A stretch of 64,000 nt of DNA from Viridibacterium sp035456105 (lineage in GTDB: Bacteria > Pseudomonadota > Gammaproteobacteria > Burkholderiales > Rhodocyclaceae). Below the pieces are notes generated by a model. It did not search any database and had not been told where the DNA came from. It saw only the letters and a program-made list of their open reading frames with translations. Below are positions 17,723 through 26,071 of the stretch, one piece after another. Position 1 is the first letter of the stretch. Every line of letters begins with the position of its first letter. The position numbers and the translations under genes are program-made. Location: positions 42,855-106,854 of the forward strand of contig DATIDV010000041.1 in NCBI GenBank assembly GCA_035456105.1, given 5' to 3'.

Positions 17723-19003
17723 CTAGCGCAACCAGGACGCAGGGATCGTGACGAGTTGCGGGAAGATGATCAGCAGGACCATGACCAGCGACTCGGCGAC
17801 CAGGAAGGGCACCATGCCCTTGATGACGGTGTCGAGCTTGACGCGGGACACACTGGAAACCACGTTGAGGACCGTGCCCACCGGCGGCGTGATCAGGCCG
17901 ATGGCGTTGTTCATCATGAACATGATCCCGAAGTAGTACGGATCGATACCGGCTTCCTTCACCAGCGGCATCAGCACCGGCGTGAGGATCAGCACCGTGG
18001 GTGCGAGGTCGAGCGCAGTGCCGACCACGAACACCAGGACCATCAGCATGAACATCAGCAGGATGCGGTTGTCCATGAAGGGCTGCATGAGTTCGATGAC
18101 CTGACCGGGGATGTCGGCCAGCGTGATCAGCCAGGCGCTCACCATCGAAGCAGCAACGATCAGCATGATGGTGGCGGCGGTCTTCGCTGCAGCGAGGAAG
18201 ATCGGCGGCAGGTCGCTGAACTTCAGCCCCTTGTAGACGAACACGCTCACCAGCAACGAATACACGGCGGCGACGACGGCCGCTTCAGTGGGCGTGAAGG
18301 CGCCGGTCTTCATGCCGCCGATGATGATGACCGGAAGCACCAGGGCCCAGCCCGCACCGCGCAAGGCGCGCAACAGGACGCGAGCGTCAAACTTGGTTGC
18401 AGGGCGATCCTTGAAGTCCTTGCGGGCCGTGAGGTACCAGGTGAGGACCAGTGAGCCTGCCATCAACATGCCCGGGAACACGCCGGTGAAGAACAGCTTG
18501 GTCACCGACAACTGCGCGGCGACGCCGAACAGCACCAGCGGCATGGCCGGTGGCAGGATCGGTGCGATACAGCTAGCACCGGCGATCAGGCCCGCCGAAC
18601 GCGGCACGTTGTAGCCGGCATTGCGCATCAGCGGAATGACGACTGCGGCCAGCGCGGCGGCGTCTGCCGCTGCCGAGCCCGAAATGGCCGCCAGCACCAG
18701 CGCGGCCATGATGGCCACGTAGCCGAGCCCGCCACGCACGTGGCCGACCAGGGCTTCTGCCACTTTCACGATCTGCGTCGACAGGCCGCCCTTGTTCATG
18801 ATCTCGCCTGCGAGCATGAAGAACGGGATCGCCATCAGCGGGAAGTTGTCGGCGCCGGACAGAAGGTTCTGCGCGAGGATCTGCGCGTCGAAAGCGCCCT
18901 GGTGAACCATCAGCGCGACACCGCAGATGAGCAACGAGAAAGCGACTGGAACGCCAATCGCCATGGCGCCGCACAGGGCAAGAACGAACACTGCAATAGT
19001 CAT
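17723..19003 (-). CDS. TRAP transporter large permease (DctM family)
   Basis: A 426-residue, roughly twelve-helix inner-membrane protein that forms the sodium-coupled transport channel of TRAP systems. Landmarks are FPLMAIPFFMLAGEIMNKGGLS, GLGYVAIMAALVLAAISGSAAADAAALAAVVIPLM, IAGASCIAPILPPAMPLVLFG and GLITPPVGTVLNVVSSVS. The start ATG at 19003 has GAGGAAC upstream. It follows dctQ by 19 bases in the same direction. Length and motifs are full. Confidence 0.95.
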   Translation of the reverse strand: MTIAVFVLALCGAMAIGVPVAFSLLICGVALMVHQGAFDAQILAQNLLSGADNFPLMAIPFFMLAGEIMNKGGLSTQIVKVAEALVGHVRGGLGYVAIMAALVLAAISGSAAADAAALAAVVIPLMRNAGYNVPRSAGLIAGASCIAPILPPAMPLVLFGVAAQLSVTKLFFTGVFPGMLMAGSLVLTWYLTARKDFKDRPATKFDARVLLRALRGAGWALVLPVIIIGGMKTGAFTPTEAAVVAAVYSLLVSVFVYKGLKFSDLPPIFLAAAKTAATIMLIVAASMVSAWLITLADIPGQVIELMQPFMDNRILLMFMLMVLVFVVGTALDLAPTVLILTPVLMPLVKEAGIDPYYFGIMFMMNNAIGLITPPVGTVLNVVSSVSRVKLDTVIKGMVPFLVAESLVMVLLIIFPQLVTIPASWLR

Positions 19004-19022
19004 TTTGTTGTTCCTCGCTGCG

Positions 19023-19523
19023 TCAGAGTACGTCTTCGAAGTTCGAAGACAGCTCGGAGTCCTGCATCTTGCCGGTCAGCAAGCGGTACATGGAGTGCAG
19101 CAGCAGCAGGGCCATCCCGACGCCGCCGACGACGCCGCCGATGTACACGTAGCCATATGGCATGCCGGTGACCGGGGCCGCGTTGTGCAGGTTCATCACC
19201 ACCAGCTTCCAGGTGCCCCAGATCATCATCAGGCAGCACAGGAAGGTCATCAGGTCACCGAGGAACTTGCAGACACGCTGGGCTTTCATCGGCAGCTTCT
19301 CGGTGACCATGTGGACGCCGAGGTGAGCGTTGTCCTTCAGGGCCAGCACGGAGCCGACGAAGACCACCCACACGAAGAGAAAGCGCGAGACCTCCTCTGA
19401 ACTCAAAATGCTCGAGTTGAATACGTAGCGCAGGACTACGTTGCCAAACACCATCACCACCATGAGTGCCAGCATGGCTATGAGCAGCCATTCGAGCCCC
19501 CGATTCAAGCGCTTCAAGATCAT
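19023..19523 (-). CDS. TRAP transporter small permease (DctQ family)
   Basis: A four-helix membrane subunit that pairs with DctM. Visible features are LERGLEWLLIAMLALMVVMVFGNVVLRYV-type helix 1, SSEEVSRFLFVWVVFVGSVLALKDNAHLGV, and two further helices. I place the start at 19523 (MILKRLNRG, 166 residues) because GGAG sits six bases upstream; an ATG at 19535 in the same frame would add four residues (MEIT). It is the first gene of the minus-strand operon and faces the divergent regulator across a 500-base gap. Confidence 0.9.
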   Translation of the reverse strand: MILKRLNRGLEWLLIAMLALMVVMVFGNVVLRYVFNSSILSSEEVSRFLFVWVVFVGSVLALKDNAHLGVHMVTEKLPMKAQRVCKFLGDLMTFLCCLMMIWGTWKLVVMNLHNAAPVTGMPYGYVYIGGVVGGVGMALLLLHSMYRLLTGKMQDSELSSNFEDVL

Positions 19524-20044
19524 CGTTATCTCCATTGCTGATCAGGCCCATCTTTGATGACTGCCCTGATGCGTACGCGGCTTGTCGGTGGTCTGGTGGT
19601 CAGACCACTAGACCGGTGCTGCAAAGTCTCTGCTGCTCGGCTCGGGTGGAACATCAGGGTCAACCCGTGTTGGCAGCCAAACAACGGATATGTTTGCGAC
19701 ATGTCATGTTTCAGCTGCGGGACGGGAACTTCTGGATTTGCCTCGCACATCACGTGGACGCCCCAACAGGCTCGTAATCCATTGCGCGCCAACGCTTTCA
19801 AGCGTGCTTGCCCGTGCGCGCCAGAATTAATACCGAGGGCGCCAGAAGCCTTGTTTTGGCGTGGCGAAGGCATATTTGGTCAGGCGCGGCGCCTCTGCGT
19901 AACGAGCCTGTTCGCGGTCAATGGCCTGGCGCCTCGGGCGAGCATCGTGGTCCGCCAGTTGGGCAAGACGGAGATGACGGCCTGTGGTATACCGGTCAGG
20001 CCAGCAGGCCGGGGCAAAAGGAGTCACTGCAACAGGGAACCGTG
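19524..20044. other. Divergent intergenic region of the catabolic cluster
   Basis: About 520 bases without a convincing gene between the TRAP operon and the GntR regulator. It holds the 25-bp palindrome at 19590-19614 near the dctQ start, and an 8-bp palindrome GGTATACC at 19986-19993 near the regulator start whose TGGTATACC core resembles FadR-type half-sites. Open frames here overlap the regulator's upstream extension and lack protein-like composition. Confidence 0.6.
19590..19614. promoter_or_regulatory. 25-bp palindrome, likely operator of the FadR-type regulator
   Basis: GGTCTGGTGGTC (19590-19601), A, GACCACTAGACC (19603-19614): 12-bp arms with one mismatch, and a perfect core GTGGTC-A-GACCAC. 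FadR-subfamily GntR regulators commonly bind TGGT-N-ACCA-type palindromes. The site is about 67 bases upstream of the proposed dctQ start, a natural place to control the TRAP/catabolic operon. Regulator assignment is by position. Confidence 0.7.
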
Positions 20045-20746
20045 ATGGACATTGATTTACCCACCCTGAAGGTGGAAAGGCTTTACCGGCAGATCTTCGC
20101 CGTACTCCAGCGTCATATTGAGCAAGGCGTCTTCAAGCCAGGCGAAGCCTTGCCTTCGGAGCGCGATCTATCAAAGAAGCTGGGTGTCAGTCGGTCGTCG
20201 GTTCGCGAAGCGCTCATCGCGCTCGAAATGCGGGGATGGGTCGAGATCCGTACCGGCCATGGTGTATTCGTCCGGACCAACCAGCCCGAGGCTGCAGCGG
20301 CCAATTCAGCCATCGAGGAAGGCGGTGTGGCCGATCTGCTCAAGGCGCGCGAATTTCTGGAAGGCGAGTTTTGCCTGCTTGCCGCCCGACATGCCACCGA
20401 AGCCCAGATGGATGCGCTGGAATCCATCGTCGCCTCCATGGAACTGCAGGAAACCGACAACGAAGAGTTCCACCTTGCCGATCGCAATTTCCATCTCAAG
20501 ATTGCCGAGATGACAGGCAACCCCGTGTTGCACGATGTCATGCTGCAACTCTGGAGTCGCCGCTACAGCCCGCTCTACAAACGTTTCGAAGATCACTACA
20601 ACGAGCGCAACCTGGCGCCCGATCTGGCTCAGGACCATCGTGACATCTACGTTGCCTTGAGGAGCCGCGATGGAAATCGTGCGCGCGACCTTATGCGGGT
20701 CCACATGCAGCACGTGTACAAGAGCCTGTTTCGCTTGGCGCAGTGA
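20045..20746 (+). CDS. FadR-subfamily GntR transcriptional regulator
   Basis: A 233-residue regulator. The ATG at 20045 (MDIDLPTLKVERLYRQI) is chosen because AGGGA lies just upstream; the frame is open earlier but codes no recognisable protein. The N-terminal winged helix has GVFKPGEALPSERDLSKKLGVSRSSVREALIALEMRGWVEIRTGHGVFV. Residues about 90-225 form an FCD ligand domain with metal-binding-like residues in DRNFHLKIAEMTGNPV and the QDHRDIYVAL helix. It is divergent from the TRAP/sugar-acid operon and is probably its local repressor, released by a carboxylate intermediate. Confidence 0.92.
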   Translation: MDIDLPTLKVERLYRQIFAVLQRHIEQGVFKPGEALPSERDLSKKLGVSRSSVREALIALEMRGWVEIRTGHGVFVRTNQPEAAAANSAIEEGGVADLLKAREFLEGEFCLLAARHATEAQMDALESIVASMELQETDNEEFHLADRNFHLKIAEMTGNPVLHDVMLQLWSRRYSPLYKRFEDHYNERNLAPDLAQDHRDIYVALRSRDGNRARDLMRVHMQHVYKSLFRLAQ

Positions 20747-20861
20747 ACTGGCTGTGTAGTCGTGATTAGCTTCGCCGCATGAACGGTCGGCCGCCAGAGG
20801 CTTCATTTGATCTGGGCGCGACCATCAGGACGTACCACATTTACCTTGCAGGCCGCCCCTC

Positions 20862-21098
20862 AGACGGGCGCTGCACTTTGTTGCGGCGCCAGGCTGGCTG
20901 TCGATGCGGCCGATCCTCGTGTCCTGCATCGGCGCGACCGCGGGGGCCGGTTTGTGGAGGGGCGATAACACCCTGTCCGGCGCCATCTGCGGTACGGCGC
21001 TGGAGGTCGTGATCCTCACGACCAATATCTGGACTATCTACCGCACGCGCCGCGATCACCGGCGTGATGCGGACGTGGTGCCTGTGCCGGAGCCGTAA
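20862..21098 (+). pseudogene. Decayed YgjV-like fragment (fourth copy)
   Basis: In one frame this stretch reads HFVAAPGWLSMRPILVSCIGATAGAG, then GLWRGDNTLSGAICGTALE, then VVILTTNIWTIYRTRR. It aligns with the second half of the YgjV-like genes at 10510-12058: MLPILASCIGTTA, then LWLLNNILSGSIGGTALE. The front half is missing and about 20 residues (the LSGIRMRLMMLIG-type helix) are deleted internally. No start with a ribosome site is present. It has the same strand as the intact trio but lies on the far side of the catabolic cluster. The 5' limit is approximate. Confidence 0.75.
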
Positions 21099-21104
21099 CG
21101 CGGC

Positions 21105-21485
21105 TCAGTGCAGGATGCGCGGTCCAGGCAGCAGGAACTCCGGAATCTCTGCCTCGAACCCCGTGCCATCTTCCGCCGTCATCTGATATGCACCGCGCAT
21201 GGTGCCGACCGGCGTGGCGATCGAACAGCCACTGGTGTATTCGAAAGACTCCCCTGGCGCGATGAGCGGTTGCTCGCCGATCACGCCGACGCCGCGCACT
21301 TCCTGCACGCGACCTTCTGCATCGGTAATCAGCCAGTGGCGGCTGATCAGCTTGGCGGGTAGCGTGCCCTTGTTCTCGATACGGATCTGGTACGCGAATA
21401 CAAAGCGGCCTTCATCGGGCTCCGACTGCTCTGCGATGAACTCTGCTGAGGTTTCGACGTGGATGAGATACTTGGCGGGATTCAT
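21105..21485 (-). CDS. apaG: ApaG domain protein
   Basis: A 126-residue immunoglobulin-like-fold protein. Landmarks are FAYQIRIENKGTLPAKLISRHWLITDAEGRVQEV, GVIGEQPLIAPGESFEYTSGC and the PVGTMRGAYQM strand, all typical of ApaG. The family was linked genetically to Co2+/Mg2+ resistance, but the molecular role is unclear. It is divergent from rpe, a common betaproteobacterial arrangement. Length is standard. Confidence 0.93.
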   Translation of the reverse strand: MNPAKYLIHVETSAEFIAEQSEPDEGRFVFAYQIRIENKGTLPAKLISRHWLITDAEGRVQEVRGVGVIGEQPLIAPGESFEYTSGCSIATPVGTMRGAYQMTAEDGTGFEAEIPEFLLPGPRILH

Positions 21486-21704
21486 TGTTGCTCTGGCTGG
21501 GCTTGGTGCATCGAGTCAGTTATTTGACCCCAAGCCGATCGATGGGGTCCGGCAAATTGTCACGGTTTGGCAACGTATGCCCATCCGTTGCAAAAAATGA
21601 CAAGCCCGGGCGCCGCCTGCAGACTCCTTGCTTCCAGCCACCCCGGATAATGGCGGGTGCTTGTATCCTTGTATCGTCCCGCTCCTGCCTGAGAAAGCCG
21701 CACC

Positions 21705-22406
21705 ATGTCCGCTCCCCTGTACCGCATTGCGCCAAGCCTGCTCGCCGCCGATTTCGCCCGTCTTGGTGAAGAGGTCAACAACGTCATCGCCTCGGGTGCC
21801 GACTGGCTGCATTTCGATGTGATGGATAACCATTACGTCCCCAATCTCACCATCGGTCCGCTGGTGTGTCAGGCCATCCGTCCGCTGACTCAGGCGACCA
21901 TCGACGTGCATCTGATGGTTGAGCCCGTCGACGCGCTGGTGCCGATGTTTGCCAAGGCGGGTGCCAACATCATCACCTTTCATCCGGAAGCGACGAAGCA
22001 CGTGGACCGCACGCTGCAACTGATCCGTGATCAGGGCTGTCAGGCGGGTCTGGTGTTCAATCCTGCCACGCCGCTGGAATGGCTGGACCATGTCATGGAC
22101 CGCATCGACCTGATCATGCTGATGTCCGTGAATCCAGGTTTTGGTGGACAGGGCTTCATCCCCTCGACCTTGCCGAAGCTGCGTCAGGCACGCGCGCGCC
22201 TCGATGCGTATGAACAGCAGACAGGCCGCCGCATCCTTCTGGAAATCGATGGTGGCGTGAAGGTCGACAACATCGCGGAGATTGCTGCTGCGGGCGCTGA
22301 TACCTTCGTGGCGGGTTCCGCCGTGTTCGGTGCCGCAAGAGCCGAAGATCCGAATCGCTATGACAGCGTGATCAAGGCCTTCCGCGATCAACTGAAGACA
22401 GTCTGA
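21705..22406 (+). CDS. rpe: Ribulose-phosphate 3-epimerase
   Basis: Rpe interconverts ribulose 5-phosphate and xylulose 5-phosphate in the pentose phosphate pathway. The 233-residue TIM barrel shows Ser11, His36 and Asp38 (WLHFDVMD), His69 (IDVHLMV) and Asp182 (LEIDGGV), the residues expected for metal and substrate binding. The phosphate loop VNPGFGGQGF is intact. Its stop is followed without a gap by the gph start, so the two are coupled. Confidence 0.97.
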   Translation: MSAPLYRIAPSLLAADFARLGEEVNNVIASGADWLHFDVMDNHYVPNLTIGPLVCQAIRPLTQATIDVHLMVEPVDALVPMFAKAGANIITFHPEATKHVDRTLQLIRDQGCQAGLVFNPATPLEWLDHVMDRIDLIMLMSVNPGFGGQGFIPSTLPKLRQARARLDAYEQQTGRRILLEIDGGVKVDNIAEIAAAGADTFVAGSAVFGAARAEDPNRYDSVIKAFRDQLKTV

Positions 22407-23105
22407 ATGTCGTCGTTCGCCAAGCTGCCGCAAGCCATCCTGTTTGATCTGGATGGCACTCTGGTCGATGCCAATCCCGACATTACGGAAGCGGCGCGGC
22501 GCATGCTCGCTGAACTTGGCGAACCTGCGCGCAGCGATGAGGAAGTCGGGCACTTCGTCGGCAAGGGTGTTGGCGTGTTCGTCGAGCGCGCACTCAATGT
22601 GGGTCGTCGTGCCCACAGTGAAAGCGAAATCGCCACGGCGCTGGAGCGCTTCATGGTCCATTACGCCGCGGTCAATAGTCAGCAGGCGACGGTTTATCCG
22701 CAGGTGCGCGAGACGCTGGAAGTGTTGCGCGGGCGGGGCGTGCCGATGGCCTGCGTGACCAACAAGGCCGAGGTCTTCACCGTACCGCTCCTGCAGTCCT
22801 TGGGCCTTGCCGACTTCTTCGCCTGCATCGTCAGTGGCGACAGCTTGCCGCAAAAGAAACCTGATCCCGAACCCCTGTTGCATGCCTGTCGCGAGCTGGG
22901 GGCGTCGCCTGCGCAGTCACTCATGGTCGGCGACTCAGCCAATGACGCACTCGCAGCACGTCGCGCGGGCGTCCCGGTGCTGCTCGTGACCTATGGCTAC
23001 AGCGAAGGCATCGCCGTGGACAGCATTGATTGCGACGGGTTAATATCCTCGTTCGCTGATTTGCCGGATTTTCTGGCGTCCAGCCGATTCAGAGTGCCGA
23101 AATGA
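22407..23105 (+). CDS. gph: Phosphoglycolate phosphatase
   Basis: A 232-residue HAD-family phosphatase. The nucleophile motif is FDLDGTLVD with Asp14 and Asp16. Motif II lies in CVTNKAE, the lysine in QKKPDPEPLLHA, and motif IV in MVGDSANDALAA. It would hydrolyse 2-phosphoglycolate from DNA repair or oxygenase side reactions. The ATG directly abuts the rpe stop. The rpe-gph-trpE order is common in betaproteobacteria and supports the name over other HAD phosphatases. Confidence 0.93.
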   Translation: MSSFAKLPQAILFDLDGTLVDANPDITEAARRMLAELGEPARSDEEVGHFVGKGVGVFVERALNVGRRAHSESEIATALERFMVHYAAVNSQQATVYPQVRETLEVLRGRGVPMACVTNKAEVFTVPLLQSLGLADFFACIVSGDSLPQKKPDPEPLLHACRELGASPAQSLMVGDSANDALAARRAGVPVLLVTYGYSEGIAVDSIDCDGLISSFADLPDFLASSRFRVPK

Positions 23106-23258
23106 AGACCCCAAGCCGCATCCTCGAGAAAGGGAATCGCCCGATCTGTGCCGTCGTCAAGCACAGCGGGAGTTCGTGGCGTGTGCAGTAGGTAGTGCAC
23201 AGCCAGGTCGCATGAGGTGCGATCTGATCTCGAAAACATGCAGCACCCCGGAGTCATC

Positions 23259-24734
23259 ATGACCGAAGCCGAATTCAAGGCATTGGCCGCGCAGGGCTAC
23301 AACCGTATCCCCCTGACGCTGGACACCTTTGCCGATCTCGACACGCCGCTGTCGATCTATCTCAAACTCGCCAACGAAGCCAACACCTACCTGCTCGAGT
23401 CCGTGCAGGGGGGCGAGCGTTTTGGCCGCTACTCCATCATTGGCCTGCCGTCGAAAACCTCGTTGCGCGCAACGGGTTTTAAGACGGAAATCGTGACCGA
23501 TGGCCGCGTCGTTGAAACGGCCGAAGGCAATCCGCTCGATTTCATCGCCGAATACCAGAAGCGTTTCAAGGTTGCGCTGCATCCCGGCCTGCCGCGTTTC
23601 TGTGGCGGCCTTGCAGGCTACTTTGGCTACGACGCCGTGCGTTACATTGAGCCCAAGCTGGCGGCGACGCAAAAGCCGGGTGGTATCGATACGCCCGACA
23701 TCTTATTGTTGCAGACCGAAGAGCTGGTCGTCATCGACAACCTCAAGGGCCGCCTGAGCTTCATCGTCTACGCTGACCCGACGCAACCTGAAGCCTACGA
23801 CAAGGGCCAGCGTCGTCTGCAGGGCTTGCGTGAAGCGCTGAAGAAGAGCGTGACCGCGCCCGAGGTGCATCGCAGCGACACGCATCCGATCGTGCGCAGC
23901 TTCGACAAGGACGACTACATCGCCGCTGTGCTCAAGGCCAAGGAATACATTGCTGACGGCGACATGATGCAGGTGCAGATTGGCCAGCGTCTGTCCAAGC
24001 GCTTCACCGAATCGCCGCTGAGCCTGTACCGCGCCCTGCGCACGCTTAACCCGTCGCCGTACATGTACTTCTACAACCTCGGCGACTTCCATATCGTCGG
24101 CGCATCGCCGGAAATCCTGGTGCGTCAGGAGACGACACCGGACGGCCAGAAGATCACTATCCGCCCGCTCGCGGGCACACGTCCGCGCGGCGCCACGCCG
24201 GAACTCGACAAGGCTGCCGAAGTGGAACTGCTTGGTGACCCGAAAGAGCGCGCCGAGCACCTGATGCTGATCGATCTCGCGCGCAATGACATCGGCCGCA
24301 TCGCCAAGACCGGCAGCGTGAAGGTGACCGACGCGTTCGTGGTTGAACGCTACTCGCACGTCATGCACATCGTCAGCAACGTCGAAGGCCTGCTGAAAGA
24401 CGGCATGAGCAGTCTCGATGTGCTGCGCGCGACCTTCCCGGCCGGCACGCTGACCGGCGCGCCGAAAGTGCGTGCCATGGAAATCATCGACGAGCTGGAG
24501 CCTGTCAAGCGCGGCATCTACGGCGGCGCCTGCGGTTACCTGAGCTATGGCGGCGACATGGACGTGGCGATCGCCATCCGTACCGGCATCATCAAGGACC
24601 AGACGCTTTACGTGCAGGCCGCTGCTGGCGTCGTCGCCGATTCCGTGCCCGAACTTGAGTGGAAGGAAACGGAAGCGAAAGCCCGTGCGATGTTGCGTGC
24701 CGCCGAACTGGTGGAAGAAGGGTTCGAGGGCTAA
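23259..24734 (+). CDS. trpE: Anthranilate synthase component I
   Basis: TrpE aminates chorismate to anthranilate, the first step of tryptophan synthesis. The start ATG at 23259 (MTEAEFKALAAQGYN) has GGAG five bases upstream and gives 491 residues, the family length; an in-frame ATG at 23217 has no such site. The feedback-site region has LLESVQGGERFGRYS. The chorismate-binding domain shows GRLSF, IGASPEILV, RPLAGTRPRG, HLMLIDLARNDIGRI and TFPAGTLTGAPKVRAMEII. No tryptophan-rich leader peptide is visible upstream. Confidence 0.97.
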   Translation: MTEAEFKALAAQGYNRIPLTLDTFADLDTPLSIYLKLANEANTYLLESVQGGERFGRYSIIGLPSKTSLRATGFKTEIVTDGRVVETAEGNPLDFIAEYQKRFKVALHPGLPRFCGGLAGYFGYDAVRYIEPKLAATQKPGGIDTPDILLLQTEELVVIDNLKGRLSFIVYADPTQPEAYDKGQRRLQGLREALKKSVTAPEVHRSDTHPIVRSFDKDDYIAAVLKAKEYIADGDMMQVQIGQRLSKRFTESPLSLYRALRTLNPSPYMYFYNLGDFHIVGASPEILVRQETTPDGQKITIRPLAGTRPRGATPELDKAAEVELLGDPKERAEHLMLIDLARNDIGRIAKTGSVKVTDAFVVERYSHVMHIVSNVEGLLKDGMSSLDVLRATFPAGTLTGAPKVRAMEIIDELEPVKRGIYGGACGYLSYGGDMDVAIAIRTGIIKDQTLYVQAAAGVVADSVPELEWKETEAKARAMLRAAELVEEGFEG

Positions 24735-24737
24735 ATC

Positions 24738-25307
24738 ATGATCTTGATGATCGACAACTACGACAGCTTCACCTACAACCTCGTGCAGTACTTCGGTGAA
24801 CTCGGTGCGGACATGCAGGTGGTGCGCAACGACCAGATCACGATTGAAGAGATCGAGAAACTCGCGCCCGAGAAAATCGTGATTTCGCCTGGCCCGTGCT
24901 CGCCGAACGAAGCCGGCATCTCCGTGCCGACGATCAAGCACTTCGCCGGCAAGCTGCCGATTCTCGGTGTATGCCTTGGGCATCAGAGTATCGGTGCGGC
25001 ATTTGGTGGAAAAATCATCAGAGCCAAGCAGCTCATGCACGGCAAGACTTCGCCGATCGAGCATGCGAACGTGGGCGTCTTCCACGGCTTGCCGCAACCC
25101 TTCACGGCGACGCGTTATCACTCGCTGGCGATCGAGCGCGAAAGCTGCCCGGACTGCCTCGAAGTGACGGCATGGACGGCTGACGGCGAGATCATGGGTG
25201 TGCGCCACAAGACGCTGGCCATCGAAGGCGTGCAGTTCCATCCCGAGTCGATCCTGACCGAGGGCGGGCACCACATGCTGAAGAACTTCCTCGACGCAAA
25301 GTACTGA
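24738..25307 (+). CDS. trpG: Anthranilate synthase component II (glutamine amidotransferase)
   Basis: A 189-residue class I glutamine amidotransferase that supplies ammonia to TrpE. The triad is Cys79 (GVCLGHQ), His168 and Glu170 (QFHPES). The oxyanion loop ISPGPCSPNEAG is present. In many bacteria the same subunit also serves PabB in folate synthesis. It starts three bases after trpE and ends four bases before the next gene. Confidence 0.96.
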   Translation: MILMIDNYDSFTYNLVQYFGELGADMQVVRNDQITIEEIEKLAPEKIVISPGPCSPNEAGISVPTIKHFAGKLPILGVCLGHQSIGAAFGGKIIRAKQLMHGKTSPIEHANVGVFHGLPQPFTATRYHSLAIERESCPDCLEVTAWTADGEIMGVRHKTLAIEGVQFHPESILTEGGHHMLKNFLDAKY

Positions 25308-25311
25308 GATC

Positions 25312-26037
25312 GTGTCGGCGAAACTGGTGCTCGTCAGCGGCGGATCGCGAGGACTGGGCCAGGCGCTGTGTGCGGCTTACATGGCACTTGGTTACAAGGT
25401 CGTCGAGTTCTCACGCAGTGCGCCAGCGCCATATTCGGTCGCGACTGACTTCGCCGATCCCGAGCAGGCCGCGCGCGTTTTCGAAGACACGATGCGGCCA
25501 CTGGCGGCAGAGAGCTGGGGCGAGATCGTGGTCATCCACAATGCCGGCGTGCTCGATCCCATCGGTGCCGTGACCAACAAACGAACCACGCAGGTGCTCG
25601 ACAACATCAACACCAACATCACGGCGGCGATGCTGTTCCTGCGCGAAGCGATGCGCCAGTTCCAGTCGCATGCCTGCCGCAAGACGCTGGTGAATGTGTC
25701 GTCAGGCGCTGCGCGAAAAGGCTACGCCGGCTGGTCGCTGTATTGCGCGGGCAAGGCAGCGCTGGAGAACTTCGTGCGAGCCGTGGCGCTGGAGCAGGGG
25801 CAGGAGGCTTCGCCCTTTGTGGTCCTGAACGTCGATCCCGGTGTGATGGACACGGAGATGCAGGCGACGATCCGCGAGACTTCGGTCGAGGACTTCCCGG
25901 ATGTCGATCGCTTCATCCAGCGCAAGCTGCTCGGCACTCTGCGCCCGGCGAAAGACATTGCTGCGGCCATCGTGCGGATTGTTGCCAGCGAGCAGGAGAG
26001 TGGCAGTAGAGTGGATGCCGCAGAGTTTCTGGCGTGA
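25312..26037 (+). CDS. SDR-family oxidoreductase, inserted in the trp block
   Basis: A 241-residue short-chain dehydrogenase from GTG 25312, four bases after trpG. Motifs are SGGSRGLG (residues 9-16), HNAGVLDP, the serine region NVSSGAA and YCAGK for the catalytic YxxxK. The pattern resembles benzil/sepiapterin reductase-like SDRs that reduce carbonyls with NADPH. Its tight spacing implies co-transcription with trpEG, but no role in tryptophan synthesis is known for this type. Substrate unknown. Confidence 0.8.
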   Translation: MSAKLVLVSGGSRGLGQALCAAYMALGYKVVEFSRSAPAPYSVATDFADPEQAARVFEDTMRPLAAESWGEIVVIHNAGVLDPIGAVTNKRTTQVLDNINTNITAAMLFLREAMRQFQSHACRKTLVNVSSGAARKGYAGWSLYCAGKAALENFVRAVALEQGQEASPFVVLNVDPGVMDTEMQATIRETSVEDFPDVDRFIQRKLLGTLRPAKDIAAAIVRIVASEQESGSRVDAAEFLA

Positions 26038-26071
26038 TGCACTTCGTTTTCTGCTGAATCCGGAGCGTTGA

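Noticed and set aside
23106..23258. Possible tryptophan leader peptide or attenuator before trpE
   Set aside because: No short reading frame with adjacent tryptophan codons and no terminator hairpin were found in the 153 bases.
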